The position numbers and the translations under genes were made by a program. From Photobacterium aphoticum (GTDB taxonomy: Bacteria; Pseudomonadota; Gammaproteobacteria; Enterobacterales; Vibrionaceae): 39,448 nucleotides of DNA. Of the stretch, positions 17,423-27,536 are shown piece by piece. How positions within the stretch are numbered: position 1 is the stretch's first letter; each line of letters opens with the position of its first letter. The notes beneath the pieces are model-generated. The model did no database searches. It was not told the DNA's origin and saw nothing but the letters and a program-made list of their open reading frames with translations. The stretch spans positions 1 through 39,448 of the forward strand of contig NZ_LDOV01000008.1 of assembly GCF_001029435.1 (NCBI RefSeq). Reading direction: 5' to 3'.

Positions 17423-18424
17423 ATGACAGTAAAAGTGGGTATTAACGGTTTTGGTCGTATTGGTCGTTTAGCACTGCGTGCCGCATTTGATTGGGCGGAT
17501 GTCGAAATTGTTCAGATCAACGACGTAGCGGGCGATACGGCAACCTTGGCGCACTTGTTAGAGTTTGATTCCGTACAAGGTCGCTGGCAGCACGGTGTAC
17601 AGGTTGATGGTAACAACATGGTGATTGGCGATACCGTGATCCGTTGTACGCAAGAGCGCGATATTGATGCTGTGGATTGGTCAGGCTGTGATGTGGTATT
17701 GGAAGCAACCGGTGTTCACCGTAAAACCTCTTTCCTGAATAAATACCTTGAACAAGGCGTACAGCGCGTTGTGGTGTCAGCGCCGGTGAAAGAAGAAGGC
17801 GTACTGAACGTTGTTGTCGGTGTGAATGACCACCTGTATGACCCAGCACAACACCGTATTGTGACGGCCGCATCGTGCACCACCAACTGTATCGCGCCAG
17901 TGGTCAAAGTGATCCATGAGAAACTGGGCATCCAGCAGGCGTCTTTCACGACTATTCATGATTTGACGAACACCCAAACTATTTTGGATGCGCCGCATAA
18001 AGATTTACGCCGTGCTCGCGCTTGTGGCATGAGCCTGATCCCAACCACAACCGGTTCAGCCAAAGCCATTGTTGAAATCTTCCCTGAGCTGGAAGGCAAG
18101 ATTAACGGTCACGCCGTACGTGTACCGCTGGCGAATGCTTCGCTGACAGACATCATCTTTGATGTAAGCCGTGATACGACAGCTGAAGAAGTGAATGCAT
18201 TGCTACAAGAAGCGTCTGAAAACGAATTGGCTGGCGTGCTTGGCTTTGAAGCGCGTCCACTGGTTTCTATCGACTACAAAGGCGATCAGCGTTCCACTAT
18301 CGTGGATGCACTGTCTACCATGGTGGTGAATAACCGCATGGTGAAAGTGTATGCTTGGTACGATAACGAAATGGGTTACGCAACCCGTACAGCAGAATTG
18401 ATCCGTAAAGTGGGTCAGGCGTAA
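17423..18424 (+). CDS. Glyceraldehyde-3-phosphate dehydrogenase, ArsJ-associated
   Basis: 333-residue type I GAPDH. Family motifs: the N-terminal NAD loop [16 protein letters not shown] (acidic residue favouring NAD), the active site ASCTTNC (Cys152) with His179 in the IHD motif, and [11 protein letters not shown] near the C-terminus. With arsenate in place of phosphate, GAPDH forms 1-arseno-3-phosphoglycerate, which ArsJ exports; this pairing is established in Pseudomonas. Its place directly before arsJ, and the arsenic regulator upstream, mark it as the arsenate-dedicated copy and not the glycolytic enzyme. A start with AGGAAAG 6-7 nt upstream is clear. Confidence 0.95.
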   Translation: MTVKVGINGFGRIGRLALRAAFDWADVEIVQINDVAGDTATLAHLLEFDSVQGRWQHGVQVDGNNMVIGDTVIRCTQERDIDAVDWSGCDVVLEATGVHRKTSFLNKYLEQGVQRVVVSAPVKEEGVLNVVVGVNDHLYDPAQHRIVTAASCTTNCIAPVVKVIHEKLGIQQASFTTIHDLTNTQTILDAPHKDLRRARACGMSLIPTTTGSAKAIVEIFPELEGKINGHAVRVPLANASLTDIIFDVSRDTTAEEVNALLQEASENELAGVLGFEARPLVSIDYKGDQRSTIVDALSTMVVNNRMVKVYAWYDNEMGYATRTAELIRKVGQA

Positions 18425-18433
18425 ACAATGCTT

Positions 18434-18476
18434 TCAGGCAGTAAAGTCAGGTCACATACATGACTTTACTGCCTGA
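18434..18476 (+). repeat. 16-bp perfect inverted repeat between GAPDH gene and arsJ
   Basis: TCAGGCAGTAAAGTCA (18434-18449) and its exact inverse (18461-18476) flank an 11-nt loop, starting 10 nt after the GAPDH stop. No T-run follows. As RNA it would be a very stable intercistronic hairpin that could protect the GAPDH message or reduce read-through into arsJ. As DNA it could be a binding site. Confidence 0.88.
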
Positions 18477-18617
18477 TAGGCAATTAGCTTTTACAATAGC
18501 AACGAATTTAAACTGATTTTATCGTCACCGGTCGCGTTGTCGTGAATAGGTGGCAACCCATAGGGGCACAGGCAGTGTGCTCAACGCCTCGGTTAATGCA
18601 AGAGTGTGAGTGTCATT

Positions 18618-19841
18618 ATGATTGCGGCAGTTTCTTCGCTTTCAAAAGATGTCCGCCAATATATGTTGGTGACGTTTAACTACTGGAATTTCACCATTAC
18701 TGACGGCGCATTGCGCATGTTGGTTGTGCTTCATTTCTATCAATTGGGTTATACCGCGCTAGAAATTGCGTCACTGTTCCTTTTCTACGAATTTTTCGGT
18801 GTCGTGACCAACCTGATCGGTGGTTGGCTAGGGGCGAAATTGGGTCTCAATCGCACCATGAATATTGGTTTAGGGATGCAAGTAGTGGCGTTGCTGATGC
18901 TTGCAGTACCTTCCAGCTTCTTGTCTGTTCCTTGGGTGATGCTGGCACAAGCCATGTCGGGTATCGCGAAAGATCTCAATAAAATGAGTGCCAAGAGCGC
19001 GATCAAAACCTTAGTACCAGACGGCCAGCAAGGCGCCTTGTACAAGTGGATTGCGATTCTGACCGGATCCAAAAATGCCCTAAAAGGTGCAGGTTTCTTT
19101 ATCGGTGGTTTGTTACTGACGGTATTGGGCTTCCAGGGCGCTGTCGTCGCGATGGCTTCCGTGTTGGTGGTCGTGTTACTCATGAGCCTGAAATGGCTGG
19201 AAAAAGACATGGGTAAAGCGAAGAAATCCATTAAGTTTTCACAGATTTTCTCAAAAAGCGGCAGCATCAATATTCTGTCAGCGGCACGCATGTTTTTGTT
19301 CGGTGCCCGTGATGTCTGGTTTGTGATTGCGTTACCGTTGTACCTGAGCCAGATTTTTGGTTGGAATCATTCCATGGTCGGCGGTTTTCTTGCATTGTGG
19401 GTGATTGCCTACGGGTTTGTGCAAGGTATCGCGCCGCGTATTACCGGTAAAGCCAAAGGCACGGTGCCAGACGGTAAAGCCGCGATGGGCTGGGCGAGTA
19501 TATTAGCGGCGGTGACAGCTGTGATCGCGCTGGGTGTACAGTGGCAATGGCAGCCGGAATTGACCATTGTCGTGGGCTTGTTGATTTTCGGGGCCGTGTT
19601 TGCGGTAAATTCATCGCTCCATTCTTACCTGATTGTGAGTTATGCCAAAGAAGACGGGGTTTCTCTGGATGTCGGCTTCTATTACATGGCTAATGCGATG
19701 GGACGTCTGATTGGTACGGTGTTATCAGGACTGATTTACCAAGAATTTGGTTTGGCGGCTTGTTTGTGGGTGTCGTTCGCTTTCTTGGCGGCCACAACCG
19801 TGATTTCAATTTGGTTACCGCGTCATACAGCCACGGCTTGA
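18618..19841 (+). CDS. arsJ: ArsJ, major-facilitator exporter of 1-arseno-3-phosphoglycerate
   Basis: About 407 residues with 10-12 hydrophobic segments. The N-terminus VRQYMLVTFNYWNFTITDGALRM is the hallmark of ArsJ (cut here to its key parts: VRQY, NYWNFT, TDGALRM), followed by LFLFYEFFGV. ArsJ moves 1-arseno-3-phosphoglycerate out of the cell, where it decays and releases arsenate. The start is uncertain: ATG 18618 is used here, GTG 18606 is in frame, and neither has a strong Shine-Dalgarno. A gap of about 190 nt with a strong hairpin separates it from the GAPDH gene, but no terminator lies between them, so co-transcription is likely. Confidence 0.94.
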   Translation: MIAAVSSLSKDVRQYMLVTFNYWNFTITDGALRMLVVLHFYQLGYTALEIASLFLFYEFFGVVTNLIGGWLGAKLGLNRTMNIGLGMQVVALLMLAVPSSFLSVPWVMLAQAMSGIAKDLNKMSAKSAIKTLVPDGQQGALYKWIAILTGSKNALKGAGFFIGGLLLTVLGFQGAVVAMASVLVVVLLMSLKWLEKDMGKAKKSIKFSQIFSKSGSINILSAARMFLFGARDVWFVIALPLYLSQIFGWNHSMVGGFLALWVIAYGFVQGIAPRITGKAKGTVPDGKAAMGWASILAAVTAVIALGVQWQWQPELTIVVGLLIFGAVFAVNSSLHSYLIVSYAKEDGVSLDVGFYYMANAMGRLIGTVLSGLIYQEFGLAACLWVSFAFLAATTVISIWLPRHTATA

Positions 19842-19916
19842 TCCTGACGCATTCTTCGAGTGGTTATTGCGGTTTTACAATCCGAAAACCACGCGAACAC
19901 AATCAGAAAGCCACAC

Positions 19917-19947
19917 AAAAACGCCCTGAGTGATCGGGGCGTTTTTT
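19917..19947 (+). terminator. Terminator of arsJ
   Basis: Stem ACGCCC/GGGCGT, extended by A/T pairs, with a 10-nt loop and six T. It closes the arsenate locus. Confidence 0.88.
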
Positions 19948-20028
19948 ATTGGGGGATGTGCTTTGCCTATTCGCTTTAAGGTGTCATCACGGGTAAGATA
20001 CGCCAGTTAAAGGTAATGGAGTAAACCA

Positions 20029-20676
20029 ATGCGTGCCGTTTGTTTTGATTTTGATGGAACCCTTGTCGATTCAGAAGTGTTTCATGCCCAGAATTGGCAT
20101 GAGTTCTTCGCCTCATGTGGCGTCGATATTACGCCAGAAGCCTTTCTGCGTGATTATGCCGGTGTGCCTTGGGTAAAAGTGGCAGATGCTGTCCATCAAT
20201 TGTTTGAGATTGACCATTGTCCGCAAACGACCGTAGAAAAGATGGAAGCCCTGACGCATGAAGCGCTGCTCGCGCGCGGTATTCCGGCTAAAGACGGCGC
20301 CGCTGCACTATTGGCAGAATTGCATGGTCAGGTGCCATTGGCCGTAGTAACCGGTGCACCTCGCCCTTATGTGGAAGGCATCTTGGCAAAATTAGGCTGG
20401 CTCAAGTATTTTGATCATGTCTTCTGTGGTGAAGATGTGCCGATGAATAAACCGGCGCCGGATATTTATCAGTTAGCGTGTCGTACTTTGGGTTTTGACA
20501 CTCATCAGGTTGTCGCGGTAGAAGACAGCCATACAGGCGCACAATCCGCCCTGTCGGCGGGTTTACGCGTCGTTGTGGTGAATGATACGCATGTTGTCGG
20601 TCAAGACATGACAGATTACCGTTACGCGACGTTGGTAGACGTGCAAGCGGATCAAGCGTGTTGGCGCGTGGCTTAA
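20029..20676 (+). CDS. HAD-superfamily phosphatase (beta-phosphoglucomutase-like subfamily)
   Basis: A 215-residue cytosolic hydrolase. Motif I is DFDGT (Asp7, Asp9), motif II VVTGAP (Thr108), motif III Lys141 in NKPAPD, and motif IV VEDSHTG (Glu165, Asp166). A helical cap lies between motifs I and II (about 15-80). This is the pattern of YqaB/beta-PGM-like sugar or nucleotide phosphatases. The start follows GGAG 8 nt upstream. It follows the ars locus but lies beyond a terminator, and is coupled instead to the small gene 37 nt downstream. Substrate not predictable. Confidence 0.9.
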   Translation: MRAVCFDFDGTLVDSEVFHAQNWHEFFASCGVDITPEAFLRDYAGVPWVKVADAVHQLFEIDHCPQTTVEKMEALTHEALLARGIPAKDGAAALLAELHGQVPLAVVTGAPRPYVEGILAKLGWLKYFDHVFCGEDVPMNKPAPDIYQLACRTLGFDTHQVVAVEDSHTGAQSALSAGLRVVVVNDTHVVGQDMTDYRYATLVDVQADQACWRVA

Positions 20677-20713
20677 TGCCCAATGCGGTAAATGTAAACA
20701 ACGAAAAGGTTGG

Positions 20714-20983
20714 ATGATGCAAGACGAAGAATTTATGACGGGCGATATGCTGGTTGAAACCGTGGAAAACCAGTTAGCGGAAGGTAACCCGATTAAGGTG
20801 AAAGAAACCTTAATGCGTCTGATGATGACAGGGACACCCCGCGAAGAAGCGATTCAGATGATCGCCTGCGCGTTATCCATTGAAGTGTATGATGTCGCGA
20901 AAAATGGCGGCAGTTTTGATCTGAAGCGTTACAGTGAAAACCTGAATGCGCTGCCAGATATGCCTTGGGATTTTGAAGATTAA
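20714..20983 (+). CDS. Small conserved-type acidic protein of unknown function
   Basis: An 89-residue acidic, helix-rich protein with no signal peptide or membrane segment. A repeated MxxL-type amphipathic region (ETLMRLMMTGTPREEAIQMI in part) is followed by a C-terminal ALPDMPWDFED tail. No family was recognised with confidence. It follows the HAD phosphatase by 37 nt and ends at a terminator, so it is probably the second gene of that operon. AAAAGGTTGG precedes two adjacent ATG codons (20714 and 20717); the first is used. Confidence 0.75.
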   Translation: MMQDEEFMTGDMLVETVENQLAEGNPIKVKETLMRLMMTGTPREEAIQMIACALSIEVYDVAKNGGSFDLKRYSENLNALPDMPWDFED

Positions 20984-21011
20984 TTCTTCATCATCCTTAT
21001 AAGGAATGTTT

Positions 21012-21036
21012 AAAAGCCGCATTACGCGGCTTTTTT
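21012..21036 (+). terminator. Terminator of the HAD phosphatase operon
   Basis: Stem AAAAGCCGC/GCGGCTTTT, loop ATTAC, six T. Confidence 0.93.
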
Positions 21037-21475
21037 GTTGCCTGTAAGTTGCTTTTTTGATCTGCTTTGTTGCGGGTTGTGATTCTTTTTTGGTTGTTTA
21101 TCACCATCGTAACACGGAGGCTGTTGGTCAAATATTCTGTCATCTTTATAAAATGGCAGGGCGCATAAACAGAACACGGTAAAGCGCCTGATCTCCTCAG
21201 TAATACCCTTATCTTTAGTAGTGAAATATTTCTGTTAATTGATTCCCTCGCATTCTTAACGGCTATTTTTTGGCTTAAACTTAGTAATCTGGTCTAAAAG
21301 TTAGCGATTGAGTGGTTTTTTCTTGTGTGATGAACATCAATATCAGAGTTTTTATCTATCTTATGGTTTTTTGTTGGTTTGTCTTGTTGTGATTTAGTTA
21401 AAAAATGGTCGCACATTCCGCGTTATTTTCATTATTGTGTAGATAACGGTTAACAAAGCAGCAAGGATACAAGAG
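21037..21475. other. Long AT-rich leader region of ald
   Basis: 439 nt without a plausible gene before ald. Rich in T-tracts (for example around 21300-21380), with no promoter that stands out. The length and AT-richness fit a regulated promoter; Lrp-type control is known for ald in some bacteria, but no specific site could be assigned here. Confidence 0.5.
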
Positions 21476-22591
21476 ATGATTATTGGCGTACCTAAGGAAA
21501 TTAAAGTTCATGAATACCGCGTAGGTATGGTTCCAGCCTCCGTCAATGAAGCTGTCGCTCATGGCCATACTGTGTATGTTGAAACGCAAGCAGGTGAAGG
21601 GATCGGCTTTAGCGATCAAGATTACCTTGCTGCTGGGGCGCAGATTTTGCCTACCGCCGAAGCCGTGTTCGCGGAGTCGGATATGATTGTTAAAGTAAAA
21701 GAGCCACAAGCCGTAGAGCGTGCCATGTTACGTGAAGGCCAGCTGCTCTTTACGTACCTCCACCTCGCACCTGACCCAGAACAAACCCACGATTTGATCA
21801 ACAGTAAAGCGGTATGTATCGCTTATGAAACCGTGACCGATGAGGCGGGCCGTTTGCCATTGCTGGCGCCGATGTCGGAAGTGGCGGGGCGAATGTCGAT
21901 TCAGGCCGGTGCCTTTGCTTTGGAAAAATCACGTGGTGGCCGTGGCATGTTGTTAGCCGGTGTCCCTGGGGTTGAACCTGCCAATGTGGTGATCATCGGT
22001 GGTGGTGTGGTGGGTGCCAATGCAGCCCAAATGGCCGTCGGGCTTCGAGCGAATGTGGTGGTGCTGGATCGTAACATCGATACACTTCGTCGTCTGGATG
22101 CGCAATTCGGTGGTGCGGTACAGTGTGTGTATTCCACCAAAGATGCGATTGAAAAACATGTGTTGGATGCCGATCTTGTGATTGGTGGTGTGCTGGTGGC
22201 GGGTGCAGCAGCACCGAAACTGGTGACGGCAGAGATGGTGAAGCGCATGAAACCGGGCGCGGCCATTGTGGATGTAGCTATCGATCAGGGCGGGTGCGTC
22301 GAAACCTCGCATGCGACGACACACAGTGATCCAACCTATATCGTGGATGATGTGGTGCACTATTGTGTCGCAAATATGCCGGGTGCGGTGGCCAGAACGT
22401 CAACCTTTGCGCTGAATAACGTGACCTTACCGTACATTTTGAAGCTCGCGGACAAAGGCTATAAAGCAGCGTTACAAGAAGATAAGCATTTGTTGAATGG
22501 GTTAAATGTCTATCGCGGTCAGGTGACTTGTGAAGAAGTTGCACATGCGTTGAATCTGCCTTATGTGGCACCGGAAACCGCGATTGCGTAA
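21476..22591 (+). CDS. ald: Alanine dehydrogenase
   Basis: 371 residues. Interconverts L-alanine and pyruvate plus ammonium with NAD; cytosolic hexamer in the family. The family residues fall at their standard numbers: Lys75 (VKVKEP), His96 (YLHLAPD) and Asp270 (VAIDQGG). The NAD-binding loop is [11 protein letters not shown] (174-184). Start [10 protein letters not shown] is canonical, with AAGGATACAAGAG upstream. Single gene with a long regulatory region. In chitin users Ald can funnel alanine into carbon metabolism, but no link is shown by the sequence. Confidence 0.97.
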   Translation: MIIGVPKEIKVHEYRVGMVPASVNEAVAHGHTVYVETQAGEGIGFSDQDYLAAGAQILPTAEAVFAESDMIVKVKEPQAVERAMLREGQLLFTYLHLAPDPEQTHDLINSKAVCIAYETVTDEAGRLPLLAPMSEVAGRMSIQAGAFALEKSRGGRGMLLAGVPGVEPANVVIIGGGVVGANAAQMAVGLRANVVVLDRNIDTLRRLDAQFGGAVQCVYSTKDAIEKHVLDADLVIGGVLVAGAAAPKLVTAEMVKRMKPGAAIVDVAIDQGGCVETSHATTHSDPTYIVDDVVHYCVANMPGAVARTSTFALNNVTLPYILKLADKGYKAALQEDKHLLNGLNVYRGQVTCEEVAHALNLPYVAPETAIA

Positions 22592-22726
22592 GCTGTTATG
22601 TAAAACAGCAACATAAAACGGCCTTATAGAACTGCGAGACAAAACGGTCAATAAGACAGTCACGTAAATAAGTCAGACAATACCTTCTGAGAGTCTCAAT
22701 ATCATTTAGGACGAGTCAGAGATAAT

Positions 22727-22759
22727 AAAAAAGCAGCCAATATAAAGGCTGCTTTTTTT
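22727..22759. terminator. Bidirectional terminator between ald and the L,D-transpeptidase-like gene
   Basis: Stem AAAAAAGCAGCC/GGCTGCTTTTTT with an 8-nt loop. T-runs follow on both strands, as expected between convergent genes. Confidence 0.93.
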
Positions 22760-22773
22760 ATTTTTGCTATGGC

Positions 22774-23421
22774 TTAAGCGCGTGCATAAATAACGCTACC
22801 ATTTTTAATGGTATCAATAATTTGGCGAGCGAGGTGTGTCGGTAATGCCGGACATCCCCAGCTACGGCCTAAGTAACCATTGCGACGAATGAAGGATTCA
22901 TCCGCGTACTTCGCACCATGTACCACAATGTAGCGACGGCGGGCGTTGTCGTTCACCCCGTGGGTGAGGCCATCTAGGCGCAATGAATAACCATTTCCAC
23001 CGTAGTAGGTGTTATCTGTCAGGAAGGTACCGAGAGAGGTCTGGCGGGAGTTCACGACATTCGAGAACTTGGTAGCCACTTTACCACCACTGTTTACGCC
23101 GTGCGTGACATAGGTGTAGTAGACTAATTTATTGCGTTTTAAATCAATAACGTAGAATCGCTTCTGCGTGGAAGGTTTACTGTAATCAATAATGGTCAGT
23201 AATTGTTTTTTACGGCCCTTGGTATTGAAGTAAGCGGTGTAGCCTTCTTTAAATACCTGATAATCCATCACGCCTTGTAGCTTCGCTTTCTTATACACAT
23301 CTTTAATTAAGAGGTCAGGCTGCGACTGGCTGCTGTGGTGAGGGGTGTGAGTCACACCGGCCGTGGCTTGTAATGGCACAATCAGGCATGCCAAAACCAG
23401 AAGGAGAAGTGATTTTTTCAT
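22774..23421 (-). CDS. Murein L,D-transpeptidase catalytic domain protein (YkuD_2 type)
   Basis: 215-residue exported protein: signal peptide (about 1-22, ending QATAG), then a domain with LLTIIDYSKPS and RFYVIDL, and near the end VVHGA (His168) and GRSWGCPAL (Cys190). The HGA and SWGCPA pair are the catalytic His and Cys of the YkuD_2 family of L,D-transpeptidase-like proteins. It probably acts on peptidoglycan in the periplasm, either as a cross-linking enzyme or as a peptidase. The start at 23421 (MKKSLLLL) is chosen because it starts the signal peptide and follows AGGGA; the in-frame extension to 23439 has no RBS. Confidence 0.9.
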   Translation of the reverse strand: MKKSLLLLVLACLIVPLQATAGVTHTPHHSSQSQPDLLIKDVYKKAKLQGVMDYQVFKEGYTAYFNTKGRKKQLLTIIDYSKPSTQKRFYVIDLKRNKLVYYTYVTHGVNSGGKVATKFSNVVNSRQTSLGTFLTDNTYYGGNGYSLRLDGLTHGVNDNARRRYIVVHGAKYADESFIRRNGYLGRSWGCPALPTHLARQIIDTIKNGSVIYARA

Positions 23422-23896
23422 TGTCCCTGTAAAACGCATTAATAAGAGGTTTGTAATTAGGTGGCAGACTGTACCACAAAAAATGCGATTTATACTTTTT
23501 AGGGATTTACGGATGTGCCGAGATTATGCGCAAAAAAATCACGTTTTTTTGTTAGGGGAAGAAGAAAAAATACTTGAATACAGCGCATTAAAATCGATTG
23601 GCTTTTTTATAATCCAATTAATCCTACTTTCTATAAAATCTATCAATTTTGCCAATTATCGCTGATAGGGATATTTAATTATCTGTTAGCACAAGATAAA
23701 TTGACTGACACATTTTGAAAACAATGAATTATGGTCTTTGGATTTGTTTGGTCGTTTTTTGTACGCAAAAGTGTAAGAAATGAGCACTTTTATGCCTTCA
23801 TGCTGATGAGAGGTTCAGATTACCTAAAGTAGGCTGTATGAAAGTTGTACGCATTGCGGGTGAGGGCAATACAATGCAGGACGGGACAGGAAACGA
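23422..23896. other. Intergenic region upstream of the L,D-transpeptidase-like gene
   Basis: 475 nt with no plausible gene. The left part (23422-23660) is AT-rich and must hold the promoter of the minus-strand transpeptidase-like gene. No match to a sigma70 consensus with good spacing was found. The right part runs into the chitinase terminator. Confidence 0.5.
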
Positions 23897-23929
23897 AAAA
23901 AGAAAAGCGCAGGGAAGATCCCTGCGCTT
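23897..23929 (-). terminator. Terminator of the chitinase gene
   Basis: Perfect 11-bp stem AAGCGCAGGGA/TCCCTGCGCTT with a 3-nt loop. On the minus strand it is followed by TTCTTTTTT. Confidence 0.92.
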
Positions 23930-23952
23930 GTTTTAGGCACTAATCAGTAAGA

Positions 23953-26900
23953 TTAGATGTCACAGACTTTCGCCCAGCTGCCGTCGCTACCTGGTACAGA
24001 GCTTGTCCACCAGTTGGCTTTGTATACAACGCCTTCGTGGATCATCTGATCGCCTTGGTTTGCGTGGCTTGGGTTACCGCCCCAGTCAGACTGTGGCCAG
24101 TTCGGGTAAGTGTTCACACCTGTAGTGTTACATTCACCAGGGTTTGGACCAGGGCCTGGGCCTGGACCTGGATCAGTCACGTCACCTAGAGGTAGATCTG
24201 GGTACTCGAACTTGAACGCGTAGTCTTTACCGTTGATGTTAACGGTGTAGTTAGCCGGACCAGAGATAGGTAGGTAGTAAACCATGTCTAGCTCGTAAGT
24301 GCCGCCCGCAGGTAGATCTTTCCAACCCGGTAGTGAGAAGGCTACGCGGTGCATAACGCCCTGTAGACCACCGATGTTGTTCGCTGCAGAGTGACCAGAA
24401 GAAATTACCTTCAGACCGCCACCAGATTGATCTTTCGCGTTGTCAGGTGCTGACGTTGGAATATCAAACTGGAATTCAGTACCACCAGGGATGGCTGCGC
24501 CAGTGTTGTTGGTGAATGTGATCTTCGGATTGATTGGGTAGTTCTGGTCGCCCACTTTGAAGCCGCCCACAGATACTGTGATGTCAACTGCTTCAGTTGG
24601 CATTGCACCCGTTGCGACAGTGTTACCGTAAGGGGTTGCTGCCTTGAACTTGTCGTAGATCGCTTTAGTCATAGTGTTACCCATGTGGTACTCACCATTA
24701 CCGGTCTTACATGCGTTCTCAGTCAAGTCGACAGTTGTACGGTTACCGTTCGCATCCAGAACATAACAGTTATAGTCACCTGCTAGTTCCCAGAACATGA
24801 TACCGCCGATCTCTTTGTCGATAACGTAATCCGCTTTCACGTTGATAGACGCTTTATCTTCCGTAGATAGGAAGACTTTCTTCTCTGCGTTCCATAGCCA
24901 TGGAGCAACAGCGACGTCATCGTAGTTACGTACGTAGTTACCAACAAGTTGGTGATCAGGGTTGTTTACTGGGTCAAGGTTGTAAGCGGTTGAGTAAGAA
25001 CCCCAGATACCTTGCTCAAGGTTCATGGCGTGCCACATTGGGTTAGAACCTGCACCCATTTCGTTACCTGCGGCGTTCTTATCGTGCCATAGGTTATCGA
25101 TACCGGTTGCACCGTTACCACAGTTGTTCTTCTCGCCTTCACCAGTACCTGGTTCACACTCAGCCTGGTTAGGTAGCGCTGCGCGGCCCCACAGACCATT
25201 GTCGCCACCTGTTACGTCCTGCCAACCACGGGTGTAGTAAGGTACACCGATGTTGATACGACCTGCAGGCATAGAACCACGGAAGTAGTGGTAAGCCCAG
25301 TCAGTGTTCAGGTAACCGATACCGCCGTAAGCAGCTTCACCGTATACGTTCCACATAGCAAGCTCAGAGTCTTTACCTGTGTCGAACAGAGCGGCGTTGT
25401 GACCAACGTGGTCGTTCCATGCACCGTGCAAGTCGTAAGTCATGATGTTGACGTAGTCTAGGTACTTAGTCACATCAAACGTTTCCATACCACGTAGCAG
25501 GTAACCAGAAGATGGCGCTGCGATAGTTAGCATGTAGTGGATGCCATCTTGTGCAGACGCTGCATCTAGCTTCTCACGTAGGACTTTCATTAGCTCTTGG
25601 TAAGAAGCCCATAGGTACTTACGACGTGGTTCCATGAACTCTTTATCGTATGGGTTACCTGCACCAGCCATTGATGTTGGGTATTCGTAATCGATATCCA
25701 CACCGTCGAACTTGTACTTACGGATCATTTCAACAGCAGACGTTGCGAACTTCTCGATGCCTGCGTGGTTGATAGAACCGTCAGCGTTAGTGGTCATTGT
25801 GTAGAAACCACCGTCAGCAACACGGTCGCCGTTCACGTCGAAGTGACCACCGGTTTCAGCCCAACCACCGATAGAGATCAGGGTCTTAACGCCGTACTTC
25901 TCTTTGTAAGTTGCTAGTGCACCGAAGTGACCCTTGAAGCCTAGGCTTGGATCAACTTCAACGCCTGGCCAAGTCTTACCCGTTGCAGCGTTGTTTGGAT
26001 CGTTAACATCACCAACGTTTACCTTGCCGTCAGAACCGATGCTCACGAACGCGTAGTTGATGTGCGTTAGTTGTTCCCAAGGAATGTCGTCAACCAGGTA
26101 TTGTGCTTGTGGGTCGTCGCCCGCACGCCAGCTGGTGAAGTAACCGATCACACGACGTGGGTGGTCAGCACCCATCTTCTCACGGCCATCTTCATCGTAA
26201 AGGGTACAGTAAGGAACGTTCACACCTTCAGTCTGGTACAGACCGTCTGGACGACAGTTCTTGTCACCTGGAGGTGGAGGTGTTACTTCGCCGGCAACAG
26301 TCAATGTCACAGATGCAGAATCTGTTGTACCGCCTAGGTTGTCAGTTGCACGTGCAAAGACAGTGTGCGTACCTGCATCAGCAGCCGTGAATGCGAAGCT
26401 GTAAGGTGCAGTGGTGTCTGTGTTAACCACTTTACCGTTGACGAAGAACTCAACTTTTTCGATAGTGCCGTCAGTGTCAGCTGCGTTAGAGGTGAAGGTC
26501 ACCACTGCGCCTGCATCTACGTTAGTCGCTGATAGAGCAACATCAACCGTTGGTAGTTCGTTAGCTACGTCTTGTACAACAACAACGACAGAAGATTCTG
26601 CTGTTGCGCCATCATCATCAGTCGCAACCACTTTCACCGTTTGGCGACCGCTTTCTGCAGTCCACTTCACGCTGTAAGGTGCGTTTGTTGCTGTGCCAAC
26701 CAGTGCGCCACCAACAAAGAATTCTACTTTAGCAACCGTGCCGTCAGTGTCAGCAGCGTTAGCCGTCAGTGTTACCACATCACCGGTCATGATTTGCTCA
26801 GAACCTGAAGGTGAAGTGATAGAAACGGTTGGCGCTTCGTTTTCTGGCGGTGGAGGCGTGATGCCGCCGTCAGAACATACGTCAACCAGTGTCCACTCTT

Positions 26901-27135
26901 GGTATGCACCAGAGTTTTGAGCAGGGTTGTTGCCCTGAGACCACCAGTTTGCTTTGTAGACTGAACCGGCAGTTTGTACTTGGCTACCGCCAGTGTACGC
27001 TTTGTTGCTGTTCCACTCTTCGATAGAGCTACAGTCCATTGCAGCTTGTGCATTGAATGCGGCAAGACATGAAACGGCAAGAGTGCTGAGCTGGAATGCT
27101 CGCTTCATTGCCTTTCCTTGTTTCAAGTGTTTCAT
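23953..27135 (-). CDS. Secreted multidomain GH18 chitinase
   Basis: 1060 residues. Signal peptide ([21 protein letters not shown]), then a CBM5/12 chitin-binding module (about 33-90, YKANWW), then two Ig-like/PKD-like domains (about 97-185 and 190-280), each with DTDGTxxKVEFFV. A PPPP linker leads to a GH18 catalytic domain (about 320-840) with the active-site signature [10 protein letters not shown] (catalytic Glu484) and [11 protein letters not shown]-terminal beta domain (about 860-990) and a Gly-Pro-rich linker are followed by a second CBM5/12 (about 1008-1060, YKANWW again). It hydrolyses chitin outside the cell. Two starts have good RBS: 27135 (AAAGGA) and 27108 (AAGGA); the second gives a more typical signal peptide. 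A single gene with its own terminator. Confidence 0.96.
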   Translation of the reverse strand: MKHLKQGKAMKRAFQLSTLAVSCLAAFNAQAAMDCSSIEEWNSNKAYTGGSQVQTAGSVYKANWWSQGNNPAQNSGAYQEWTLVDVCSDGGITPPPPENEAPTVSITSPSGSEQIMTGDVVTLTANAADTDGTVAKVEFFVGGALVGTATNAPYSVKWTAESGRQTVKVVATDDDGATAESSVVVVVQDVANELPTVDVALSATNVDAGAVVTFTSNAADTDGTIEKVEFFVNGKVVNTDTTAPYSFAFTAADAGTHTVFARATDNLGGTTDSASVTLTVAGEVTPPPPGDKNCRPDGLYQTEGVNVPYCTLYDEDGREKMGADHPRRVIGYFTSWRAGDDPQAQYLVDDIPWEQLTHINYAFVSIGSDGKVNVGDVNDPNNAATGKTWPGVEVDPSLGFKGHFGALATYKEKYGVKTLISIGGWAETGGHFDVNGDRVADGGFYTMTTNADGSINHAGIEKFATSAVEMIRKYKFDGVDIDYEYPTSMAGAGNPYDKEFMEPRRKYLWASYQELMKVLREKLDAASAQDGIHYMLTIAAPSSGYLLRGMETFDVTKYLDYVNIMTYDLHGAWNDHVGHNAALFDTGKDSELAMWNVYGEAAYGGIGYLNTDWAYHYFRGSMPAGRINIGVPYYTRGWQDVTGGDNGLWGRAALPNQAECEPGTGEGEKNNCGNGATGIDNLWHDKNAAGNEMGAGSNPMWHAMNLEQGIWGSYSTAYNLDPVNNPDHQLVGNYVRNYDDVAVAPWLWNAEKKVFLSTEDKASINVKADYVIDKEIGGIMFWELAGDYNCYVLDANGNRTTVDLTENACKTGNGEYHMGNTMTKAIYDKFKAATPYGNTVATGAMPTEAVDITVSVGGFKVGDQNYPINPKITFTNNTGAAIPGGTEFQFDIPTSAPDNAKDQSGGGLKVISSGHSAANNIGGLQGVMHRVAFSLPGWKDLPAGGTYELDMVYYLPISGPANYTVNINGKDYAFKFEYPDLPLGDVTDPGPGPGPGPNPGECNTTGVNTYPNWPQSDWGGNPSHANQGDQMIHEGVVYKANWWTSSVPGSDGSWAKVCDI

Positions 27136-27501
27136 TGAATCATCCTTTAGTTATTTGAAAAGGTGCGTGTGTAAAAAATCCGGCTTGGGTGCCTTTTGTT
27201 TTACAGTGAAATAACTATAGGTATGGAGTCAAATGACGCACTCAGATTTGTTCCTTTCTTCAGAATGACACGCAAAAAATTGTTTCCGCAATGTAAATAT
27301 CGGCACCTTGTTTTGCAGCTATAACTAATTTTTTCATCAGTATTGCCTGTGGGCAAAAACGGCGGAACTGAAGATGAAATGGGGGCGATTGAAGAGAAAT
27401 GGAAGTGTACAAAAAATAAACAGGGAAGAAAAGTGGAACGTGCTTAACACATTGAAATAATTAATAGGATAGGGGAGAGGGATAGCGAGAGGAGAGCAAG
27501 C
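27136..27501. other. Chitinase promoter region
   Basis: 366 nt with no gene. AT-rich near 27200-27350. Two possible -10 elements (for example TATAGT on the minus strand around 27215-27220) lack a matched -35, so no promoter is called. Chitinases of this group usually need activation by chitin-sensing regulators or CRP; no CRP-like site stands out. Confidence 0.45.
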
Positions 27502-27525
27502 AGCAAGCGCCGAATGACGCTTGCT
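27502..27525 (-). terminator. Possible terminator hairpin of yccT
   Basis: Stem AGCAAGCG/CGCTTGCT with an 8-nt loop, 12 nt after the stop codon. The tail on the minus strand is T/C-rich (TGCTGCTTGCTC) but has no T-run, so termination may be weak. Confidence 0.5.
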
Positions 27526-27536
27526 ACACAGCGATA

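Noticed and set aside
23363..23665. 100-residue plus-strand frame upstream of the L,D-transpeptidase-like gene
   Set aside because: It starts inside the transpeptidase signal sequence on the opposite strand, has no RBS and no recognisable protein features.
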